This document shows, piece after piece, positions 10,007 through 17,624 of a stretch of DNA of 18,920 bases. Each line of letters opens with the position of its first letter. Within the stretch, counting starts at the first letter, position 1. The DNA is taken from contig UQWE01000012.1 of NCBI GenBank assembly GCA_900544655.1, positions 1-18,920 on the forward strand. The letters run 5' to 3'. The DNA is from an uncultured Coriobacteriaceae bacterium. GTDB taxonomy: Bacteria; Actinomycetota; Coriobacteriia; Coriobacteriales; Atopobiaceae. Position numbers and translations under genes: made by a program. The notes under the pieces are model-generated. The model saw only the letters and a program-made list of their open reading frames with translations, was not told the DNA's origin and searched no databases.

Positions 10007-10993
10007 ATGAAGGATTACAGCGGTGAGCACTGGAAAGTTGCCGGAACGGCGGTAACGTTCGGCAAGTTTTATAAGGGCAGCATCGAGCGTCTTGAGGCTG
10101 CTGGCTGCGAAGTTAAGCTCAACCCGTATGGCCGTCCTCTCACCAACGAGGAAATGATCGAGTTCGCAGGTGATTGTGACGCCCTTATCGTCGGCAATGA
10201 CAAAGTGCCCGCCAACGTCATCGAGCACTTCCACAACATGAAGGTCATTGCAAAGCATGGCGTTGGCGTTGACGCCATCGATAAGGATCAGGCTAAGAAG
10301 CAGGGCATTCTTGTCACCAATGCTCCGGGAACCAACAAGGACGAGGTCGCGGATGCGGCGATGTGTCTTGCCCTCATGGTTGCGCGCGACTTCCACACCA
10401 TGAACACCCACACCAAGAACCACGAGTGGATCAAGTATCCCGGCGTGGATGTGGTCGATAAGACCATCGGCGTGATTGGTGCGGGTGCGATTGGCACCGC
10501 TTTCGTCCGCAGAGCGACGGGCTTCACGGACAAGATTCTGGTTAATGACCTGGTGGAGCGTGACGAGGTCAAGGCCATGGACGCTAAGTATGTTAGCAAG
10601 GAGGAAATCTACTCCAACTGCGACATCATCTCCCTTCACGTCCCGCTTGATGAGAGCACGTTCCACCTCCTCGGCGAGAAGGCGTTCTCGCTCATGAAAC
10701 CCGGCACCATCCTGGTCAACACCGCTCGATCCAAGTGTGTTGAGGTCGAGCCACTTACGAAGGCGCTTAAGGATGGCACGCTCCGCGGCTATGGCGTTGA
10801 CGTGTATGACTTTGAGCCTCCCGCATGGCTTGATCTCTTTGATTTTCCCAACGTTATCATGACGCCGCATGTTGCTGGTACCACGTATGAATCGAACCAG
10901 CGCATGGGCGACACCGCGGTCACCAACGTCATTGCGGTCAAGCAGGGCAAGACTCCTCCCAACCTCATCACTTTCGGGGGAGCGTCGGCGTAG
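10007..10993 (+). CDS. D-isomer-specific 2-hydroxyacid dehydrogenase (phosphoglycerate dehydrogenase-like)
   Basis: The 328-aa NAD-dependent oxidoreductase interconverts a 2-hydroxy and a 2-keto acid. The Rossmann motif is GAGAIG at 158-163. The catalytic triad is R241 (NTARSK), E270 (YDFEPP) and H288 (TPHVAG). There is no C-terminal ACT domain, so it is not a full-length serine-pathway SerA of the long type. The true substrate is unknown; a keto acid from sugar-acid breakdown or hydroxypyruvate/glyoxylate would fit. GGAGGA (9996-10001) precedes the ATG. The stop codon directly abuts the ATG of dgoD (0 nt), so the two are coupled. It is clearly paralogous to the enzyme at 14847-15836: both share a RLEAAGCEV-x-x-NP-x-GR-x-LT N-terminal segment. 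Confidence 0.9.
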   Translation: MKDYSGEHWKVAGTAVTFGKFYKGSIERLEAAGCEVKLNPYGRPLTNEEMIEFAGDCDALIVGNDKVPANVIEHFHNMKVIAKHGVGVDAIDKDQAKKQGILVTNAPGTNKDEVADAAMCLALMVARDFHTMNTHTKNHEWIKYPGVDVVDKTIGVIGAGAIGTAFVRRATGFTDKILVNDLVERDEVKAMDAKYVSKEEIYSNCDIISLHVPLDESTFHLLGEKAFSLMKPGTILVNTARSKCVEVEPLTKALKDGTLRGYGVDVYDFEPPAWLDLFDFPNVIMTPHVAGTTYESNQRMGDTAVTNVIAVKQGKTPPNLITFGGASA

Positions 10994-12142
10994 ATGAAAG
11001 TCACTGGATTTGAAATCTACCGTCTCAAGCCGCGATGGGTCTTCTTGAAGATCATGACCGACGAGGGGATCGATGGCTGGGGTGAGTGCATTTCCGGAAC
11101 CCGTACGGAAGCTGTTGTTTCCTGCCTTGAAGAGGCCATGGGCACGCACGTGGTCGGTCGCGATCCGCAAGAGATCGAAGACATTTGGCAGTGCCTCTAT
11201 CGTTACTTCTTCAGAGGTGGCCCGGTTCACATGACGTGCGTGTCCGGCATCGAGATGGCTCTTTGGGATATCAAGGGCAAGGCTCTTGGCGCTCCCATGT
11301 ACCAGCTCTTGGGCGGCAAAGCACGTGATCGCATCCGAGTCTATTCCTGGATTGGCGGAGATCGTCCTTCCGATGCTGCGGCACAGGCACTCGAAAGACT
11401 TGAGGGCGGTTTTTCAGCCGTCAAGCTGAACTGCTGCTCGGAGATGCACTACATCGATTCCTTCTCCAAGGTCGAGGAGGTTGTCGAGCGAATCGCATCA
11501 ATTCGCGAGACGGTCGGCTACAAGCTCGATATCGGAATCGATTTTCACGGTCGAGTTCACAAGGCGATGGCGAAGCAGCTTCTCGCTGAGCTTGAGCAGT
11601 TCCATCCGATGTTCGTCGAAGAACCTGTACTTCCCGAGAACACCGAGCTTATGGCTGACCTTGCGAAGTCGACGAGTATTCCCATCGCCACGGGTGAGAG
11701 GCTCATTACGCGTTGGGGCTACAAGCAGCTCTTCGCACAAGACGCAGTTTCGGTGATTCAACCGGATTTGGGTCTTACGGGCGGAATCTTGGAGGCCAAG
11801 AAGATCTGCGCCATTGCCGAGTCGCACGATATGGCAGCTGCTCCTCATGCGCCTTACGGTCCGATTGCTCTTGCAGCGACCATCCAGCTGGACGCCTGCA
11901 CCCCGAACGTCTTTATCCAGGAGCAGAGCTTGGGGATTCACTACAACCAGGGATTTGATCTCCTCGACTTCGTGAAGAACAAGGAGATCTTTCAGTTTGA
12001 GGCGGGATATCTGTCCATTCCGCAAGGACCTGGCCTTGGTATCGAGATCGACGAGGAGAAGGTTCGCAAGGTGAGCCTGGAGGGCTTGAACTGGACCAAT
12101 CCTCGCTGGAGGGCATACGACGGCACCATTGCCGAGTGGTAG
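10994..12142 (+). CDS. dgoD: D-galactonate dehydratase, enolase superfamily
   Basis: The 382-aa protein follows E. coli DgoD closely along its length, judged from memory of that sequence. It dehydrates D-galactonate to 2-keto-3-deoxy-D-galactonate. Mg2+ ligands D183, E209 and E235 and the acid/base histidines H185 (DFHGRV) and H285 (APHAPYGP) fall at the same residue numbers as in DgoD. Other DgoD-like segments are RWVFLKI, FRGGPVHM, YSWIGGDRP, QEQSLGIHYN, LLDFVKNKE and a C-terminal IAEW. A capping domain (1 to about 120) precedes the barrel. The specificity-bearing barrel motifs are intact, so this is the best functional anchor in the cluster. It is translated directly after the dehydrogenase stop, with GGGGGAG overlapping that gene's end, and is followed 9 nt later by the lactonase-like gene. 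No DgoK kinase or DgoT permease is nearby. Confidence 0.93.
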   Translation: MKVTGFEIYRLKPRWVFLKIMTDEGIDGWGECISGTRTEAVVSCLEEAMGTHVVGRDPQEIEDIWQCLYRYFFRGGPVHMTCVSGIEMALWDIKGKALGAPMYQLLGGKARDRIRVYSWIGGDRPSDAAAQALERLEGGFSAVKLNCCSEMHYIDSFSKVEEVVERIASIRETVGYKLDIGIDFHGRVHKAMAKQLLAELEQFHPMFVEEPVLPENTELMADLAKSTSIPIATGERLITRWGYKQLFAQDAVSVIQPDLGLTGGILEAKKICAIAESHDMAAAPHAPYGPIALAATIQLDACTPNVFIQEQSLGIHYNQGFDLLDFVKNKEIFQFEAGYLSIPQGPGLGIEIDEEKVRKVSLEGLNWTNPRWRAYDGTIAEW

Positions 12143-12151
12143 GGGAGAGTT

Positions 12152-13069
12152 ATGACTGCTGAGGTCAATACGGTTCTTGGGCCGGTTAAGGCTGATGAAC
12201 TTGGAATTACATATATCCACGAGCATCTCTATGTGAAGCCCAACGAGCTTCCCGAGTTTTATCCGTATACGCTTGATAACGTCGAAAAGTCGATCGAAGA
12301 AGCCAAGGCTTTTAAGGCTGCTGGCGGCTCTACGATGGTTGAGATGTCTCCGCTCAATTTTGGCCGTAACGCAGAGGTTTTGCGCACCATCTCTGAAGAA
12401 TCGGGCGTTAACGTTGTCTGCATCACGGGGTTTCACAAACAAGCTCATCTGCCGCAATGGTTCTTTGAGCTTGATGACAAGGCTGTTTCTCATGTTGTGA
12501 TTGATGAGATTGAGGATGGCATTGGCTATTCGCACGTGAAGCCGGGTGCCATCAAGATAGGAACCAGCCTTAATGCCGTGACGGATGCTGAGAAGCGTGC
12601 CATTGCGCTTTGCGGAGCTATTGCGCGCGATTTCTCGCTGCCTGTTATCACGCATTGCGACAAGGGCACGATGGGCCTTGAGCAAATCGATCTTCTCAAG
12701 CGCGCGGGTGTCGCTCCTGAGAGAGTTTGCCTTTCCCATGTCGACCTTACGCTGGACGTCGATTACCTCAAGCGTATTTGTGCTACGGGTGCTTTTATCA
12801 GCTTCGACCACGTTGGTCGTGACCTTGATGACCATGACGCTGCTCGTGTTGCGATGCTGGCGGACCTCGTTAAGGCGGGGTTTGGCGACAAGGTCTGTCT
12901 TGCCGGGGATATGGGCAAGAAGGATTACTTCCGTTCTTACGGAGGTAAACCTGGCTTGGATTATATCCTCACAGATTTCAAGAAGTATGTGCTTGAGGCC
13001 ATTTCCGAGGCTGATTACCTGCGCATGCTCGTTGACAATCCCGGGCGCGTTCTCGCCGGTTGCCACTAG
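12152..13069 (+). CDS. Phosphotriesterase-family metal hydrolase, probable (phospho)lactonase
   Basis: The 305-aa amidohydrolase-superfamily protein has the complete binuclear metal site of the phosphotriesterase homology group. The ligands are H23-E-H25 (YIHEHL), bridging carboxylated K135 (AIKIGTS), H168 (ITHCDK), H196 (LSHVD) and D253 (AGDMG). Known members of this group in Gram-positive sugar clusters hydrolyse sugar-acid lactones, some of them 5-phosphorylated, rather than organophosphates. With DgoD and a PTS IIA as neighbours, an aldonolactone or phospho-aldonolactone is the most sensible substrate, but this is inferred from context. GGGGAG precedes the ATG. Codons are noticeably more A/T-ending than in carB. 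It is the last of five tightly spaced genes, with 46 nt to the next. Confidence 0.87.
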   Translation: MTAEVNTVLGPVKADELGITYIHEHLYVKPNELPEFYPYTLDNVEKSIEEAKAFKAAGGSTMVEMSPLNFGRNAEVLRTISEESGVNVVCITGFHKQAHLPQWFFELDDKAVSHVVIDEIEDGIGYSHVKPGAIKIGTSLNAVTDAEKRAIALCGAIARDFSLPVITHCDKGTMGLEQIDLLKRAGVAPERVCLSHVDLTLDVDYLKRICATGAFISFDHVGRDLDDHDAARVAMLADLVKAGFGDKVCLAGDMGKKDYFRSYGGKPGLDYILTDFKKYVLEAISEADYLRMLVDNPGRVLAGCH

Positions 13070-13115
13070 TTACGTCACATAGCTTCAAAGTCTAATTACG
13101 AGAGGGTTTACTTAC

Positions 13116-14756
13116 ATGCTTCGCAAGATTGACCAGCTTGAACCGTTTCAGCGCGCCATCTCCAAGGCGCACCTCGCCGCTGCTGGTATCTCCATCGATT
13201 CGCTCGAGAACCCGGATAAGCCGCTGATCGCCATCGCAAACAGCTGGAATGAGGTCTGCCCGGGCCATGAGCCGCTCAGGCAGCTTGCCGCCGAGGTCAA
13301 GAAGGGAATTCTCGAGGCGGGTGGCGAGCCCATCGAGTTCAATACCATCGGCATGTGCGACGGCGTGGCCCAGGGCCATGCGGGCATGCGCTACTGTCTG
13401 CCTCACCGCGAGGTCATCGCGGATTCCTGCGAGGCCATGATCGTGGGAGAGGGTTGCTTCGATGGCGTTGTCTACATGGGCTCTTGCGACAAGATCATTC
13501 CCGCCATGCTCATGGCCGCCGCTCGCATCGACCTGCCCTCCGCCCTCGTGACGGCTGGCCCCTGCTATGACGAGATCAAGCCTTCCGAGTCCAAGGCCCT
13601 CCGCGCGCGCTTCCTTCGTGGCGAGGCAACGGAGCGCGAGGTCATCGAGGGCACGCTCAAGTACTACACTGGCCCCGGCATCTGCCCGTTTCTCGGCACT
13701 GCCAACACCATGGGTTGCCTCACCGAGGGCCTTGGCATGATGCTGCCAATGGGCGCCCTCTGGCCGAGCTCCACGAGCCAGCGTCGCTTCTCGGCGCGTC
13801 AGACCGGTGTTGCCGTCGTCGACCTCGTCCGTCGTGACATCAAGCCGAGCGACATCATGACGCAGGCCGCTCTCGACAATGCGGTCAAGCTCCTTGCCTC
13901 CGTTGGTGGATCGCTCAACGCGCTCATCCACCTGCCCGCGCTCGCTCACGAGCTTGGTCTCGAGTGCACCTGGGCCCAGGTTGCGGAGACTACGTCGCAC
14001 ACGCCGGTTGTCTGCAACGTCGTGCCCAACGGCGATATCTCCTGCGTCAACCTTTACAAGGCCGGTGGCGTCCCTGCGGTTCTCAAGACCATCGAGGGAG
14101 ACCTGGACACCACGGTCATGACCGTGACGGGCAAGACCCTTGGTGAGAACCTCGCTGGAAAGATTCACATCGACCGCTCCGTGGTTCGCACCCAGGACGA
14201 TCCTGCCTCCATCGCCAACGGCATCCAGGTGCTCTATGGCAACCTCGCTCCGGAGGGCGCGCTTGTGAAGACGAGTGCCGTACCTGCCGACCAGCATGTT
14301 TGGAGCGGCCCCGCTATGGTGTTCAACTCCGAGGACGAGGCCTTTGTTGCCTACAACGAGGGTCGTATTGTCGCTGGCACCGGCGTTGTCATCCGTTACG
14401 AGGGTCCCAAGGGTGGCCCTGGCATGAAGGAACTTCACCGCGTGACGGAGATCATGAAGGGCATCCCGAACTCCGCTGTTATCACGGATGGTCGCTTCTC
14501 TGGCGCATCCGGCGGCCTCTCCGTTGGCTACCTCTGCCCGGAGGCCCTCGATGGCGCGCCCATCGCTCTTGTCGAGGACGGGGACATCCTTCACGTCGAC
14601 CTCACGAAGAACCTCATCGAGGTCGAGGTCTCCGAGGATGAATTCGCTCGTCGAAAGCGGGATTGGAAGCCGGTCATCCACGAGAACGGTGGTAACCTGC
14701 TCGCGAGGTACGCAAAGCAAGTCGGTTCCGCAAAGACGGGTGCTGTGCTCGCATAA
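13116..14756 (+). CDS. IlvD/Edd-family dehydratase, divergent (dihydroxy-acid dehydratase-like)
   Basis: The 546-aa protein has IlvD/Edd architecture and length. These Fe-S enzymes dehydrate 2,3-dihydroxy acids (valine/isoleucine pathway) or sugar acids. Candidate cluster and metal residues are C81-D82 in MCDGVAQGH, C124 and K126 in GSCDKIIP, and C190 in GICPFLGTANTM. The catalytic serine is expected at S462 in DGRFSG. It departs from biosynthetic IlvD in places: the usual GGSTN reads GGSLN (264-268), and the usual GH-V/I-SPEA block reads GYLCPEA. An extra Cys sits at 48 in NEVCPGH. The divergence and the sugar-acid neighbourhood favour an aldonate or phosphoaldonate substrate. Since ilvE is also nearby, true dihydroxy-acid dehydratase activity cannot be excluded. 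AGAGGG (13101-13106) lies 9 nt before the ATG. Codons are again G/C-ending, unlike the preceding gene. Confidence 0.87.
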   Translation: MLRKIDQLEPFQRAISKAHLAAAGISIDSLENPDKPLIAIANSWNEVCPGHEPLRQLAAEVKKGILEAGGEPIEFNTIGMCDGVAQGHAGMRYCLPHREVIADSCEAMIVGEGCFDGVVYMGSCDKIIPAMLMAAARIDLPSALVTAGPCYDEIKPSESKALRARFLRGEATEREVIEGTLKYYTGPGICPFLGTANTMGCLTEGLGMMLPMGALWPSSTSQRRFSARQTGVAVVDLVRRDIKPSDIMTQAALDNAVKLLASVGGSLNALIHLPALAHELGLECTWAQVAETTSHTPVVCNVVPNGDISCVNLYKAGGVPAVLKTIEGDLDTTVMTVTGKTLGENLAGKIHIDRSVVRTQDDPASIANGIQVLYGNLAPEGALVKTSAVPADQHVWSGPAMVFNSEDEAFVAYNEGRIVAGTGVVIRYEGPKGGPGMKELHRVTEIMKGIPNSAVITDGRFSGASGGLSVGYLCPEALDGAPIALVEDGDILHVDLTKNLIEVEVSEDEFARRKRDWKPVIHENGGNLLARYAKQVGSAKTGAVLA

Positions 14757-14769
14757 CGTAATTAAGTAG

Positions 14770-14799
14770 GCGGCCTGGGTTTTCCCGGGCCGCTGGCTT
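14770..14799 (+). terminator. Probable terminator between the IlvD-like gene and the second dehydrogenase
   Basis: A 10-bp stem (14770-14779 with 14784-14793, one T-G pair) has loop TTTT and starts 13 nt after the stop codon. The tail TGGCTTCTC is only moderately T-rich, so it may be leaky. Confidence 0.6.
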
Positions 14800-14846
14800 C
14801 TCATCCACTAGACTGTCCCTAGCCAAACCATCGTCGAGGAACCTCC

Positions 14847-15836
14847 ATGCTCGTTGCCAAATCTCACCTCAAAGTCTTCTCCTGCGCCGCTTCCTTTGGT
14901 GTTTTCACCAAGGAACCGCTGGAGCGCCTGGAGGCCGCCGGATGCGAGGTCTGGGTCAACCCGACGGGCCGCGTCCTCACGAAGACGGAGATTCTCGAGC
15001 ATGCGTACGATGCGGACGTCGCCATCGTGGGCAACGACGACTTCAACGGCGACGTCATCCGCAGGCTTCCCAACCTCAAGCTTATCGCGCGCCACGGCTC
15101 TGGCGTGAACAACATCGATTTCTCCGAGGCCAAGCACCGCGGAATCGTCGTGACGAACACCCCGGACGCCAACGTGGAGGAGACCGCGGACCTCACCCTT
15201 GGTCTCATCCTCGACCTCGAACGTCATCTCTCCCAGATGAATGCCGAGCTCAAGGATGGTATCTGGCGCAAACGCGCGGGGCACAGCCTCTACGGCAAGA
15301 CCATTGGCATCATCGGCGTTGGCCGTATCGGCCAGGCCGTTGCGCGCAGGGCAATGGGCTTCGGCCTCGATATCCTCGGCAATGACATCAATCCGGACGA
15401 GTCTGCGGCGAGGACTGGCCTCATCTTCACGAGTCTCAATGACCTCTTAAAGCGAAGCGACATCGTGACCATTCACACGCCGCTTACCCAGGCGACGGAG
15501 AACCTTATCGGTGCCAAGGAGCTCCGCATGATGAAGGATGACGCCATCTTGATCAACACGTCTCGCGACGGCATCGTCCGTCACTCGGCGCTCACGAAGG
15601 CCCTCGCGGAGGGTAGGCTCTACGGCTATGCCTCTGACGTGCACGCGGGCGAACCGCCCAAGCACTCGCCGTTGTTCGATCTTCCCAACGTCATCGTGAC
15701 GCCTCACGCGGGATCCGCCACGTACGAGGCCAACTATCGCATGGGTATGGCTGTGGCGGACAACATCATCGCCTTTATGGACGGATGCGTGCCGCCCAAC
15801 GTCGTCACGTCGCTTGGGCAGTTCTATAGCCGTTAG
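14847..15836 (+). CDS. 2-hydroxyacid dehydrogenase, paralogue of the 10007-10993 enzyme
   Basis: The 329-aa protein is a D-isomer-specific NAD-dependent 2-hydroxyacid dehydrogenase. The nucleotide-binding GVGRIG lies at 157-162. The catalytic residues are R240 (NTSRDG), E269 (VHAGEPP) and H287 (TPHAGS). It lacks a C-terminal regulatory domain. It resembles the earlier dehydrogenase in the N-terminal domain (RLEAAGCEV, NP-x-GR-x-LT, VGND) and in overall length, so the pair probably arose by duplication. The two differ in active-site surroundings and may use different keto acids. GAGGA (14836-14840) is 6 nt before the ATG. A hairpin precedes it, so it may be transcribed separately or by read-through from the sugar-acid operon. 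A -10-like TAGACT at 14808-14813 has no good -35 partner. Confidence 0.9.
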   Translation: MLVAKSHLKVFSCAASFGVFTKEPLERLEAAGCEVWVNPTGRVLTKTEILEHAYDADVAIVGNDDFNGDVIRRLPNLKLIARHGSGVNNIDFSEAKHRGIVVTNTPDANVEETADLTLGLILDLERHLSQMNAELKDGIWRKRAGHSLYGKTIGIIGVGRIGQAVARRAMGFGLDILGNDINPDESAARTGLIFTSLNDLLKRSDIVTIHTPLTQATENLIGAKELRMMKDDAILINTSRDGIVRHSALTKALAEGRLYGYASDVHAGEPPKHSPLFDLPNVIVTPHAGSATYEANYRMGMAVADNIIAFMDGCVPPNVVTSLGQFYSR

Positions 15837-15855
15837 CGCGGTGCCACAGAAGAGA

Positions 15856-15885
15856 CGGGGCGACAGCCGCTATGCTGCCGCCCCG
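15856..15885. terminator. Bidirectional terminator between convergent genes
   Basis: CGGGGCG (15856-15862) pairs with CGCCCCG (15879-15885), and an inner CAGC/GCTG helix follows one mismatch. It lies 20 nt after the dehydrogenase stop and 60 nt after the stop of the minus-strand binding-protein gene. The minus-strand tail (GTCTCTTCTG) is slightly T-rich. Confidence 0.6.
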
Positions 15886-15944
15886 CTTGGGTTTGCACAC
15901 GAGCGTGTGCCTTGCGCGCCGATGCGATTGCTCCGTGGCCGTGA

Positions 15945-17624
15945 CTACGCCTTGAGCTCCGCCTCGTCAAGCAGCGGAAGGATTCCCGGTGTCACCGTGA
16001 GCGTCTCGACGTTGGTTGAAGCGCAGCGCGCGAGAGCGCGGTAGTTGAGCGGCGCGTAGGGCATGAGCTCCGCCACGTAGGCATCGCACTCCTGCATGGC
16101 CTTCACGCGCTCGTCGTGGTCCGCGACGGAACGGGCCTTGTCGATCATGGCGTCGTACGTCGGGTCCGAGAAGTGACTCACGTTGTCGTCACGGCCGGTG
16201 TAGAACATCGGGTACAGGTAGTTGTCGGCGATGGGGTAGTCGGCGTACCAGGCGCGGGCGCCCACGGTGTAGGTGCCGTCGAGGTAGCTCTGGTACATGG
16301 CCGCGTACTCGACCTTGTCGATCTCCACATCGATGCCGAGCTCGGCCCAGTCGGACTGCATCGACTGGTACTCGTTCTGGGTGTTGGCGGCGTTCGTCAT
16401 GAACTTGAACGAGATGTTGCGCTTGCCGTCCGCGTCCGCCGGATATCCCGCCTCGTCGAGGAGCCTGCCAGCCTGCTCGGGGTCATAGGCGGCGTACTTC
16501 CAGGCACCCTCAGTGTGGCCTTCGATCGCCTCGGGGAGGATGTCGTCCGCCGGCTTCGCGGAGCCCTCGTAGATGGCGTCGCAAATGGCCTGGCGGTTGA
16601 TGGCGAGGGACAGCGCCTGCCTCACGCGCGGGTCCTTGGTGAGCGGGTCATTGACGTTGAAGGCCAGGAACTGCGTGTAGAGCATGGTCCCGTCGAGGAA
16701 CTGCTTGCCGGGCGTCGCGGTGTAGCCGTCCTCGGAGGTGCCGTAGCTGCTCTCGGCGTCCTTGGTGGCCGTGATGGGCACGAGCGAGCAGTCGAGGCTG
16801 CCGGCGCCGAGCTCCTTGTATGCGGTGTAGGAATCGCGGTAGATGGCGAAGTGGACACCGTCGAGCTTGGCGACGTCGCCGTTCGTGTAGTCATCGAAGC
16901 GCTCGGCGTCGACGTACTGGCCGTCGACCCACTGACCCTTCATCTTGAACGGACCGTTGCCCACGGGCGCGAGGGAGAAGTCCTTGTAGCCGTCGCCGGC
17001 GCCAAGGCCCTCGGGGATGGGCGAGAGGACGGGTGCCGCGCAGACGTAGTCGAAGTCCGCATAGGGCGCGGAGAGCTCGACCTGGAGCGTGTAGTCGTCC
17101 GGGCAGGTTACGCCGGCGAGGTCATTCGTGGTGCCGGCGACGACGTCCTCGTAACCCTTCACCATCGCGAGGTGGTAGGAGACATTCGAGGGCTGGTCCG
17201 CGGTGTTGGGGCTGCAGAGGCGCTCCCAGGCGTACTTGAAGGATTTGGCCGTGACCTCGGACCCATCGTGGAACTTCGTGCCCTTGCGAATCTTGAAGGT
17301 CCAGACGTCGTCGGTGTCGTTGTGGGAGTGGCTCTCGGCGACGAGGTCGACGAGGTCGCCGGTCTTGTAGTCGTAGTAGGTGAGGGCGTCGAACAGGTTG
17401 AACGCGACGGCGACGGCGTTCTCGTCCTCGAGGGTGTAGGGTTCGATGCCCGTGGGGCTCTCGATGTGGTAGGAGAGGGTGCCGCCTGCGGCAGACGCTC
17501 CGTCCGCGCCCTGCTCCGCGTCGTTCTTCTTGCACGCGGCGAGCGCCGACGCCGCGGCTGCGGCGCTGCCGGCAAGCATCGCGCGGCGAGTGATGAGATG
17601 GTTGAGCGGGGTCTTCTCGTTCAT
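15945..17624 (-). CDS. Lipoprotein substrate-binding protein of a peptide (OppA-type) ABC transporter
   Basis: The 559-aa protein is an extracellular solute-binding protein, family 5 (SBP_bac_5). It captures oligopeptides or similar ligands for an ABC importer. The N-terminus holds a twin-arginine-like TRRAMLAG (R13, R14), an Ala-rich hydrophobic stretch and the lipobox LAAC with Cys31, so it is probably a Tat-exported lipoprotein. Family blocks include VWTFKIRKGTKFHDGSEVTA, FKYAWERL, ALSLAINRQAICDAIYEG and the C-terminal MPYAPLNYRA. The start at 17624 follows AAAGGG; an in-frame ATG 63 nt upstream is less well placed. No permease or ATPase gene is adjacent, since both neighbours are on the plus strand, so it is monocistronic and must use components encoded elsewhere. 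The ligand cannot be told from sequence. The proline iminopeptidase-like gene starts divergently. Confidence 0.92.
   Translation of the reverse strand: MNEKTPLNHLITRRAMLAGSAAAAASALAACKKNDAEQGADGASAAGGTLSYHIESPTGIEPYTLEDENAVAVAFNLFDALTYYDYKTGDLVDLVAESHSHNDTDDVWTFKIRKGTKFHDGSEVTAKSFKYAWERLCSPNTADQPSNVSYHLAMVKGYEDVVAGTTNDLAGVTCPDDYTLQVELSAPYADFDYVCAAPVLSPIPEGLGAGDGYKDFSLAPVGNGPFKMKGQWVDGQYVDAERFDDYTNGDVAKLDGVHFAIYRDSYTAYKELGAGSLDCSLVPITATKDAESSYGTSEDGYTATPGKQFLDGTMLYTQFLAFNVNDPLTKDPRVRQALSLAINRQAICDAIYEGSAKPADDILPEAIEGHTEGAWKYAAYDPEQAGRLLDEAGYPADADGKRNISFKFMTNAANTQNEYQSMQSDWAELGIDVEIDKVEYAAMYQSYLDGTYTVGARAWYADYPIADNYLYPMFYTGRDDNVSHFSDPTYDAMIDKARSVADHDERVKAMQECDAYVAELMPYAPLNYRALARCASTNVETLTVTPGILPLLDEAELKA

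Noticed and set aside
10007..10993. Calling the first dehydrogenase serA
   Set aside because: It lacks an ACT domain and sits in a sugar-acid operon next to a paralogue. Only the broad 2-hydroxyacid dehydrogenase family is supported.
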